Shown here: in pieces, positions 7,651 to 13,078 of the stretch | How the letters are laid out: every line of letters starts with the position of its first letter | Position numbering within the stretch: the first letter of the stretch is position 1 | Assembly (NCBI GenBank): GCA_964567085.1 | Contig: CAZMKU010000019.1 | Location: forward strand, 1-20,220 | DNA length: 20,220 nt | Reading direction: 5' to 3' | Source of the DNA: SVTX01 sp964567085 | Lineage (GTDB): Bacteria; Bacillota; Clostridia; Oscillospirales; CAG-272 | Program-made: the position numbers and the translations under genes | The notes under the pieces: model-generated | What the model saw: the letters and a program-made list of their open reading frames with translations, nothing else | The model's database searches: none | What the model was told of the DNA's origin: nothing

Positions 7651-8387
7651 AATGTTTCACCGCCTTTATCTTTTTTGGAGGTTTTTTTAGACCTTTTAAG
7701 CTCGTCGAGCTCAAGGGTAAGCGCATCAAGCCTTGCGCGAAGCTCGGAAATTTCATTCGCAACAGGGTCGGGAATGTTGACGTGATCGAGATCGTCGACC
7801 CGTCTGCCCCCTCTGCGCACCACCTTTGCGGGAATACCGACCGCCGTACTGCTCTCGGGAATTTCCTTTAACACCACCGCGTTCGCCGCGACCTTGCAGT
7901 TATCCTCGATAGTGATAGGACCAAGCACCTTGGCGCCCGCTCCGACAAGCACGTTATTGCCAAGCGTTGGATGTCGCTTCCCCGCTTCCTTACCCGTACC
8001 GCCAAGAGTTACTCCCTGATATATCGTACAGTTATCACCGATAACGGTGGTCTCGCCGATAACCACTCCCATACCGTGATCTATAAAAAGTCCCTTACCT
8101 ATCTCCGCGCCCGGGTGTATCTCTATTCCCGTGAAATGACGCGCAAGCTGGCTTATTGCCCTTGCAGTAAAATAATGCTCCGAAAGATAAAGCTTATGTG
8201 CCACACGGTACGCCAATATCGCGTGCAGACCCGAATACAGAAGCATTATTTCCATATCGCTTTTAGCCGCAGGGTCTCTCGACCTCACGGCGTCGATATC
8301 CGAGCGTATCTCATCTCTGACGGATCCCAACATATTCTCAATATCAAAGCCCTTTTGAATATTAATTTTTTTATAGCCGTTCTGCAC
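7647..8387 (-). CDS. cysE: Serine O-acetyltransferase
   Basis: Makes O-acetylserine from serine and acetyl-CoA, the first step of cysteine synthesis. From about residue 85 the protein has the left-handed beta-helix hexapeptide repeats of the family, with D-H-G-M-G-V-V-I-G-E and G-K-R-H-P-T carrying the two expected active-site histidines. A charged helical tail of about 35 residues follows (E-L-R-A-R-L-D-A-L-T, then a Lys-rich end). I chose the GTG at 8387 because GAGGTGATC, a nine-base match to the 16S rRNA 3' end, ends just before it with eight bases from GAGG to GTG. An in-frame GTG at 8396 lies inside that site. Most relatives begin near M-L-G-S-V-R-D-E, so the first ~18 residues are an extra extension. 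It is the first gene of the operon. Confidence 0.92.
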   Translation of the reverse strand: MQNGYKKINIQKGFDIENMLGSVRDEIRSDIDAVRSRDPAAKSDMEIMLLYSGLHAILAYRVAHKLYLSEHYFTARAISQLARHFTGIEIHPGAEIGKGLFIDHGMGVVIGETTVIGDNCTIYQGVTLGGTGKEAGKRHPTLGNNVLVGAGAKVLGPITIEDNCKVAANAVVLKEIPESSTAVGIPAKVVRRGGRRVDDLDHVNIPDPVANEISELRARLDALTLELDELKRSKKTSKKDKGGETL

Positions 8388-8424
8388 CTTGATCACCTCG
8401 CGACTTAAATCTAAAAATCAGAAT

Positions 8425-8454
8425 ATTATATGCGACATACAAAGCAATTATCAA
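8425..8454 (-). promoter_or_regulatory. Proximal cysE promoter (P2)
   Basis: The minus strand has TTGATA (8449-8454), an 18-base spacer and a perfect TATAAT (8425-8430). The predicted start near 8418 leaves a leader of only about 30 bases before the GTG start. Confidence 0.65.
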
Positions 8455-8502
8455 CGCGAGGGTCGCCTCCGACGCGCGCGGAAAATCGTTACATACACGG
8501 TA

Positions 8503-8531
8503 ATTATAACATATTGCGACAAATTCGTCAA
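8503..8531 (-). promoter_or_regulatory. Distal cysE promoter (P1)
   Basis: The minus strand has TTGACG (8526-8531), 17 bases and TATAAT (8503-8508), with an upstream TGT making an extended -10. The resulting leader is about 110 bases with a small GC-rich hairpin. I find no T-box consensus or SAM-riboswitch hallmark in it. Confidence 0.7.
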
Positions 8532-8574
8532 CAGAAAATTGCGCCGTGGGAAAAATAAAATCCTCTTTTTTGCT

Positions 8575-8603
8575 ATATGTACAGGCAGACTCAACATAGG
8601 ATT
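8575..8603 (+). promoter_or_regulatory. Sigma-E-like promoter of sigK
   Basis: ATA (8575-8577) lies 17 bases before CATAGGATT (8595-8603). Mother-cell sigma-E promoters have an ATA-type -35 and a CATAnnnT -10 separated by 16-17 bases. sigK is a known sigma-E target in spore formers, which agrees. Confidence 0.6.
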
Positions 8604-8634
8604 AACAAACTAAACCGAATATGAAAGGAGTTCT

Positions 8635-9330
8635 ATGCTTATTTTTCAATTTTTAGTCTCGCTGATATCGAAAATGATACACCCAAGTCTGAGCATCGCC
8701 GATCATCAGAGCTTCCCCAAGATCCTGTCCTTTGAGGAGGAGCATTCTCTTTTTATCAAAATGAAAAGCGAGGGCAGCGAGGATGCAAGGCAGAAGCTTA
8801 TTCTGCACAATCTTCGCCTCGTCGCGCACATAGTAAAAAAATATTACTCATCAAGCAAAAATCAGGAGGATCTTATCTCCATCGGCACTATTGGACTTAT
8901 AAAAGCGGTCGATAGCTTTGACCACACCAACGGCGCAAAATTCGCGACGTACGCGGGAAAATGCATCCAAAACGAGATACTTATGAATTTCAGATCAGAA
9001 AAAAAGAACGCGAATCAAGTGTCTATCAACGAAACCATAGACATTGACCGCGACGGAAATCCGCTTACCTATATCGACGTGATCTGCTGCGACGAGGATA
9101 TGACCGAGAGGATCGACCGCAAAATTATGTCAGAGAATGCTCTGTATTACATAAATCACGGCTTAACGGAGCGCGAGAGGCAGATCCTCATTTTACGGTT
9201 CGGTCTCTACGGACAAGACGAGCTGACACAGAGGGAAATTTCCGAAAAGCTGAAAATCTCACGCTCGTATGTCAGCCGAATCGAAAAAAGCGCGATACAG
9301 AAGCTGCGCGACGCAATGCAGATAGAATAA
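8635..9330 (+). CDS. sigK: RNA polymerase sporulation sigma factor sigma-K (pro-sigma-K)
   Basis: Protein of 231 residues. A hydrophobic pro-sequence of about 20 residues (L-I-F-Q-F-L-V-S-L-I) precedes F-P-K-I-L-S-F-E-E-E. Region 2 spans about 55-125, with H-N-L-R-L-V-A-H-I-V-K-K-Y, E-D-L-I-S-I-G-T-I-G-L-I-K and A-T-Y-A-G-K-C-I-Q-N-E-I-L-M. Region 4 (about 177-228) has L-T-Q-R-E-I-S-E-K-L and S-R-S-Y-V-S-R-I-E-K, the sigma-E/K type recognition helix. Sigma-K directs late mother-cell transcription for coat and germination genes; the pro-sequence holds it at the membrane until proteolysis. The gene is continuous, with no skin element. AAAGGAG lies four bases before the ATG. The spacing behind it to the convergent spoVAE gene is 79 bases without a convincing terminator hairpin. 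Confidence 0.93.
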   Translation: MLIFQFLVSLISKMIHPSLSIADHQSFPKILSFEEEHSLFIKMKSEGSEDARQKLILHNLRLVAHIVKKYYSSSKNQEDLISIGTIGLIKAVDSFDHTNGAKFATYAGKCIQNEILMNFRSEKKNANQVSINETIDIDRDGNPLTYIDVICCDEDMTERIDRKIMSENALYYINHGLTERERQILILRFGLYGQDELTQREISEKLKISRSYVSRIEKSAIQKLRDAMQIE

Positions 9331-9409
9331 CCGAAGAGAGCCGAGCTCGACAGCCTCTCGACAGTATATTTTTTGTCTTTTGCCAAACAACAACCTCGCA
9401 AGGGTTTGC

Positions 9410-9772
9410 TTATTGCTTTCGCTTGCTCTTAAATACGACCGCGGCAAGATAGCCGAACACGAGCGCCGCGCCCGTACCGCCCGCCGCCGCGGTCAAGCTA
9501 CCCGTAAAAATACCGAGGAAGCCTTTTTCATCAACGGCTTTCTTAACGCCCTCGGATACGAGATATCCAAAGCCTATGAGCGGAACGCTCGCGCCCGCGC
9601 CCGCAAAATCAAGAATATATTTATAAATTCCAAGACCGCCGAGCGCCACGCCCGCGACAACGAAGGCAACGAGTATTCTCGCGGGAGTAAGCGCGGTCTT
9701 GTCTATCAAGATCTGCGCTATGGCGCAAAATGCACCGCCTATAAGTGCCGCCTTTAACATATCCATAATCAT
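9410..9772 (-). CDS. spoVAE: Stage V sporulation protein AE (SpoVAEb-type)
   Basis: Protein of 120 residues with about four hydrophobic segments: around residues 5-22, 33-57, 63-75 and 87-113. Gly-rich turns such as G-V-A-L-G-G-L-G-I-Y-K-Y and S-L-T-A-A-A-G-G-T-G-A-A are typical of the small SpoVAE membrane subunit. It is part of the forespore inner-membrane channel that imports dipicolinic acid during sporulation and releases it at germination. GAGGTGAT overlaps the stop codon of spoVAD and lies seven bases before this ATG; only four bases separate the genes, so the two are coupled. No spoVAC gene is found on either side. Confidence 0.9.
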   Translation of the reverse strand: MIMDMLKAALIGGAFCAIAQILIDKTALTPARILVAFVVAGVALGGLGIYKYILDFAGAGASVPLIGFGYLVSEGVKKAVDEKGFLGIFTGSLTAAAGGTGAALVFGYLAAVVFKSKRKQ

Positions 9773-9776
9773 AATA

Positions 9777-10763
9777 TCACCTCGCTTTCAAATGCAGAAG
9801 ATGCGCTATCGAAGGAATGGTTTTTCCTTGCTTCAAGCTGTCGGGGCTCATCATAGCGCCCGTTGCGATAAAGAGCATATTTTTTATATTTCCCCGCTCC
9901 ATTTCGGGAAGAATATGAGCGGAAAGCACGCTCGCGGCGCACCCGCAGCCCGAGCCTCCCGCGTGCGTATCCTGCGATTCCCTATCAAAAATAAGCTTTC
10001 CGCAGTCGTTGTGATTGGAGATAGTATACCCCTCGACGCTCATAAGCTCGTGAAGGATTCCGCTCCCCTCGTGCCCCAGATCCCCCGTGAGTATAAGGTC
10101 AAAATCCGACGGCTCTGCTCCGCTTTCATTAAAATAACGCAGGAGCGTATCGCAAACCGCGGGCGCCATCGCCGCACCCATATTGTTCGCGTCGTTAATT
10201 CCTCTGTCCACTACTCTGCCGGGCAGTCCCTCGACGATCTTGACCTTGCCGCCGTCCTCGCCGCCGATCACAAAGCCCGCCGCTCCCGTCACCGTCCATT
10301 GTGACGTAGGTGTCCTCTGCCCGCCGTATTCGAGAGGATTTCGGTACTGTCTCTCCGCCGCGCTGTTATGCGACGAGGTCACCGCCATACACCGCTCGTA
10401 TATTTTATTCGTAATAAACACCGACGCCAGCATAATTCCCTCGCACGAGGTCGAGCAAGCGCCGTAAAGCCCAAAATACGAGATGCCGCAATCGGCAAGG
10501 CCGTACGCCGAGCCAACGCATTGATTAAGCAGGTCTCCCGCAAAGATCGCGCCTATATCGTCATTTTTAAGACCGCATTTAGCGAGAGCAGACTCGAAAA
10601 CGGTTTTCTGCATTTGGCTCTCCGCCATTTCCCACGTCTTCTGACCAAAATAATCGTCATCGCAATGAGAGTCGAATTTATGACCGAGCGGGCCGTCAAA
10701 TTCCTTTTTACCGACAATATTTGCCGAGCCTAAAATACTTGAGGATAATTTAATAATACTCAT
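9777..10763 (-). CDS. spoVAD: Stage V sporulation protein AD
   Basis: Protein of 328 residues, the normal length for SpoVAD. It has the thiolase-like fold signatures of the family: the N-terminal S-A-N-I-V-G-K-K-E-F-D-G-P-L-G, then D-L-L-N-Q-C and Y-G-A-C-S-T-S-C-E-G near residue 105, and later T-G-D-L-G-H-E-G and G-G-S-G-C-G-C-A-A. SpoVAD is the soluble dipicolinate-binding component of the SpoVA complex at the forespore inner membrane. AGGGTGA precedes the ATG. It is the first gene of a two-gene unit with spoVAE. In most spore formers spoVAC precedes spoVAD, but here the upstream neighbour is a divergent uridine phosphorylase gene. A forespore sigma-G promoter is expected, but I could not place one convincingly. 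Confidence 0.94.
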   Translation of the reverse strand: MSIIKLSSSILGSANIVGKKEFDGPLGHKFDSHCDDDYFGQKTWEMAESQMQKTVFESALAKCGLKNDDIGAIFAGDLLNQCVGSAYGLADCGISYFGLYGACSTSCEGIMLASVFITNKIYERCMAVTSSHNSAAERQYRNPLEYGGQRTPTSQWTVTGAAGFVIGGEDGGKVKIVEGLPGRVVDRGINDANNMGAAMAPAVCDTLLRYFNESGAEPSDFDLILTGDLGHEGSGILHELMSVEGYTISNHNDCGKLIFDRESQDTHAGGSGCGCAASVLSAHILPEMERGNIKNMLFIATGAMMSPDSLKQGKTIPSIAHLLHLKAR

Positions 10764-10885
10764 TTTTTCACCCTTTATAAAAAATTTTCATTATTTATTG
10801 TGCGCCAAGCGGCAAAAATAAGTCTTGGAATTTCTTTTCATTTTATTTTTTATATGATTTTCAACAATTTATTGCCGCAAGGGTA

Positions 10886-10914
10886 TTGAAAAATTGACAT
10901 ATTTATGGTAAAAT
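10886..10914 (+). promoter_or_regulatory. Sigma-A promoter of uridine phosphorylase
   Basis: TTGAAA (10886-10891), 17 bases, then TAAAAT (10909-10914) preceded by TGG, an extended -10. An overlapping TTGACA at 10894 is too close to this -10 to be its partner. Confidence 0.75.
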
Positions 10915-10950
10915 TAGTTTAGAAGCATTATCGAATATATGGAGGATATT

Positions 10951-11733
10951 ATGTCTAAACTGATGAAAAACAAGCAATATCATATAAATCTCTGTCCAGG
11001 TGAGGTTGGCAGATACTGTATAGTTCCGGGTGACCCGGGCAGATGCGAGAAGATCGCAAGCTACCTCGATTCTCCCAGGCACGTTTCTTCCAACAGAGAA
11101 TACAACATATACGAGGGCTACCTTCTCGGTGAAAAAATAACCGTTTGCTCTACGGGTATCGGTTCTCCCTCCGCGGCTATCGCCATGGAGGAGCTTGCGG
11201 CTTGCGGCGCTGACACGTTTATCCGCGTAGGAACGTGCGGCGGTATTTCCACGGCGGTTCGCGCGGGCGACGTAGTTATCGCTTCGGGCGCGGTACGCCA
11301 GGACGGAACCTCGGTCGAATACGCGCCTATCGAATTTCCCGCGGTTGCAAACCACGAGGTCCTTTTCGCGCTCACACAGGCAGCCGAAAGCTCACCCTAC
11401 GACTACCACGTAGGAATCGTTCAGGCAAAGGACTCCTTCTACGGTCAGCACTCCCCGCAGAGAATGCCCACAAGCGAAAAGCTCCTTTATCAATGGGAGG
11501 CTTGGAAGCGTCTCGGCGTTCTCTCGAGCGAAATGGAATCGGGCGCGCTCTTCACCGTTGCCGCTTATCTCGGACTCCGCTGCGGCTCTGTTTTCGCAAC
11601 GGTATGGAACCAGGAGCGGGCAAACGCTAATCTCGAGGGCGGTCTCGACGAATGTCACGACACCGAGCGTGCGATACTCGTGGCAATCGACGCGCTGAAG
11701 CTTTTGATAGAAAAGGACAAGGCGAAGGCATAA
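10951..11733 (+). CDS. udp: Uridine phosphorylase (nucleoside phosphorylase family)
   Basis: Splits uridine with phosphate into uracil and ribose 1-phosphate in pyrimidine salvage. The 260-residue protein has I-V-P-G-D-P-G-R for phosphate binding near residue 25, C-S-T-G-I-G-S-P-S-A-A-I-A near 68, R-V-G-T-C-G-G-I near 93 and S-S-E-M-E-S-G-A-L-F near 192 for ribose binding. The F-Y-G-Q-H-S-P-Q-R-M region resembles the uracil-binding Gln/Arg loop of Udp enzymes. GGAGG lies five bases before the chosen ATG; an in-frame ATG at 10939 overlaps this ribosome site and is rejected. A small basic gene follows after 24 bases and probably shares the transcript. Confidence 0.92.
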   Translation: MSKLMKNKQYHINLCPGEVGRYCIVPGDPGRCEKIASYLDSPRHVSSNREYNIYEGYLLGEKITVCSTGIGSPSAAIAMEELAACGADTFIRVGTCGGISTAVRAGDVVIASGAVRQDGTSVEYAPIEFPAVANHEVLFALTQAAESSPYDYHVGIVQAKDSFYGQHSPQRMPTSEKLLYQWEAWKRLGVLSSEMESGALFTVAAYLGLRCGSVFATVWNQERANANLEGGLDECHDTERAILVAIDALKLLIEKDKAKA

Positions 11734-11757
11734 AATCAAAAACGCGAGGACACAAAA

Positions 11758-12006
11758 ATGGCAAAGCAACGGCGCGATGATCAATGCTCCGACAAAAGAA
11801 AATTGAGCGATAAAATTTCCGCGGCGTCAAGCGTATGCCGTACGGTCGCGAGAGGCGTCAAAAAAATTGCCGCGGCATATCGAAAGCATCAATTAAAGCA
11901 ATACAAAAAATACGCGAAATTCAATAAAAAAACAGGCTTTTGGAAGCTCAAGGCGCTCAAGAAGGTTAAAAAGTCAAAGTATATTTCATACAAAAAGAAA
12001 AAATAA
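11758..12006 (+). CDS. Small Lys-rich basic protein, unknown function
   Basis: Protein of 82 residues, very basic, with the last third dominated by Lys (ending K-Y-I-S-Y-K-K-K-K). Two Cys are near residues 10 and 27, and there is no signal peptide or membrane segment. GAGGA precedes the ATG at proper distance. It lies 24 bases after udp and directly before a large hairpin, so it is probably the second gene of the udp transcript. The composition suggests nucleic-acid or acidic-polymer binding, but it does not match the small acid-soluble spore proteins I know. The family is not recognised. Confidence 0.65.
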   Translation: MAKQRRDDQCSDKRKLSDKISAASSVCRTVARGVKKIAAAYRKHQLKQYKKYAKFNKKTGFWKLKALKKVKKSKYISYKKKK

Positions 12007-12060
12007 CGAAAAGCTGCGGTTGCATCAAATGATGCAACCGCAGCTTTTCGCTCTGTTTTT
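12007..12060 (+). terminator. Long-stem terminator of the udp unit
   Basis: A perfect 21-base-pair inverted repeat with only AA at the centre (12007-12050), followed after five bases by a run of T (12056-12060). The stem starts right behind the stop codon of the small basic gene. The gap before the T-run is unusual, but a terminator is the simplest reading. Confidence 0.75.
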
Positions 12061-12078
12061 CGCCTTATTTGTCATTTT

Positions 12079-12144
12079 GGCAAAAATTACCAATTTTTGC
12101 CCCGAAAGTTTGTTTATTTCACTAATTGGTAATTTTTGGTAATT
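12079..12144 (+). promoter_or_regulatory. Repeated operator-like sites upstream of spo0A
   Basis: A perfect palindrome with arms GGCAAAAATT / AATTTTTGCC and a three-base centre occupies 12079-12101. Two direct TTGGTAATT copies follow at 12126-12134 and 12136-12144, exactly 10 bases apart. AATTACCAA, their reverse complement, occurs within the palindrome. The sites end just upstream of the predicted -35 of spo0A, a usual place for a regulator. No known binding site was matched; they do not fit the Spo0A box. Confidence 0.45.
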
Positions 12145-12147
12145 CTA

Positions 12148-12175
12148 TTGCATTTTTGGAAATTTATGGTATAAT
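12148..12175 (+). promoter_or_regulatory. Promoter of spo0A
   Basis: Perfect -10 TATAAT (12170-12175) with TGG before it, and a weak -35 TTGCAT (12148-12153) at 16 bases. The extended -10 probably compensates for the weak -35. I could not place a sigma-H promoter with confidence. Confidence 0.7.
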
Positions 12176-12220
12176 ATAATTACAAAAAACAAAGAAACAA
12201 GAATATTGGAGGAAAAACAA

Positions 12221-13021
12221 ATGGACTATAACACCAAGATCCTCATAGCCGAGGACGATGCGAAGCAAAGACAGGCTATGAAAGACTACCTTATGCGCAC
12301 GGCGGGATGCAGATTCGTCGAGGAAGCGGAAAACGGCGAGGAAGCGCTCATCAAAATAGAAAGAAGCCGCCCCGACATTATCATCGTTGACGTGTGGCTA
12401 ACAAAGGTTGACGGACTTTCACTCATCAAGCAGGCGTGCAAGATGTCTTACTCTCCCGATAAGCCGCCCATAATTATTATGACCTCTCCGACTCCCGCGC
12501 AGAGTATTTTCGTTCAGTCGATGAACGCGGGCGCGGATATGTGTCTTATAAAGCCCATAAATTACAGAAACTTAGCTGACCTTCTCGACGGATTTATCAA
12601 GTCCCGCGAAAAAGTCAAGGACTCCTCTTCTCTTACGATCGTCAAGCGCACGAACGAGGGAGATATGTCCTCCGCGATCGAAACGCAGGTAACGAGAATA
12701 ATTCACGAGATCGGCGTTCCCGCGCATATCAAGGGCTATCAATATCTCAGATTTGCAATTATTATGGCGATAAACGACGGCGAGGTAATAAACTCGGTTA
12801 CAAAGGTTCTCTACCCCACCGTTGCAAAGAAATATCAGACCACTACCAGCCGCGTTGAGCGCGCGATCCGCCACGCCATCGAGGTTGCTTGGGACCGCGG
12901 TGACGTTGATACCCTCAATTCCTATTTCGGATATACCATTCAGAACAATCGCGGCAAGCCTACAAATTCCGAATTCATCGCTATGATCGCGGATAATCTT
13001 CGACTCCAATTCAACATATAA
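12221..13021 (+). CDS. spo0A: Sporulation master response regulator Spo0A
   Basis: Protein of 266 residues, the usual Spo0A length. The receiver domain (about 5-125) has the acidic pocket E11-D12-D13, the phosphorylation site D57, the switch Thr in I-I-M-T-S and the conserved Lys in C-L-I-K-P. The C-terminal DNA-binding domain (about 155-266) is nearly canonical, with I-H-E-I-G-V-P-A-H-I-K-G-Y-Q-Y-L-R, S-R-V-E-R-A-I-R-H-A-I-E-V-A-W and K-P-T-N-S-E-F-I-A-M-I-A-D. Phosphorylated Spo0A binds TGTCGAA-type boxes and starts sporulation. GGAGG lies eight bases before the ATG at 12221; a TTG 15 bases upstream is part of that ribosome site and is rejected. spoIVB, the common upstream neighbour of spo0A, is absent. 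The residues after D57 are unusual (see findings). Confidence 0.97.
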   Translation: MDYNTKILIAEDDAKQRQAMKDYLMRTAGCRFVEEAENGEEALIKIERSRPDIIIVDVWLTKVDGLSLIKQACKMSYSPDKPPIIIMTSPTPAQSIFVQSMNAGADMCLIKPINYRNLADLLDGFIKSREKVKDSSSLTIVKRTNEGDMSSAIETQVTRIIHEIGVPAHIKGYQYLRFAIIMAINDGEVINSVTKVLYPTVAKKYQTTTSRVERAIRHAIEVAWDRGDVDTLNSYFGYTIQNNRGKPTNSEFIAMIADNLRLQFNI

Positions 13022-13039
13022 AAAGCATAGTGCGACAAA

Positions 13040-13070
13040 AAAGCAGAGAACGAAATTCGTTCTCTGCTTT
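13040..13070. terminator. Bidirectional terminator between spo0A and the CHAP gene
   Basis: A perfect inverted repeat with 15-base-pair stem (AAAGCAGAGAACGAA and its complement) around a single A. T-runs follow on both strands, longer on the minus strand, so it serves both convergent genes. Confidence 0.88.
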
Positions 13071-13078
13071 CTATTTAA

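Noticed and set aside
6811..7785. 324-codon plus-strand frame opposite the lipid kinase
   Set aside because: It is antisense to GGDGT and GTGND motif coding, with no ribosome site; a shadow frame.
8388..8500. T-box or SAM riboswitch in the cysE leader
   Set aside because: The leader is only about 110 bases, lacks the T-box AGGGTGG element and shows no specifier-type stem or SAM-type core.
9331..9409. Terminator between sigK and spoVAE
   Set aside because: Only imperfect short hairpins (GAGAG/CTCTC and an AACC/GGTT loop) are visible; none is followed directly by a clear T-run, so I do not call one.
10939..10950. Upstream ATG of uridine phosphorylase
   Set aside because: This ATG overlaps the GGAGG that serves the ATG at 10951, and homologues start near the latter.
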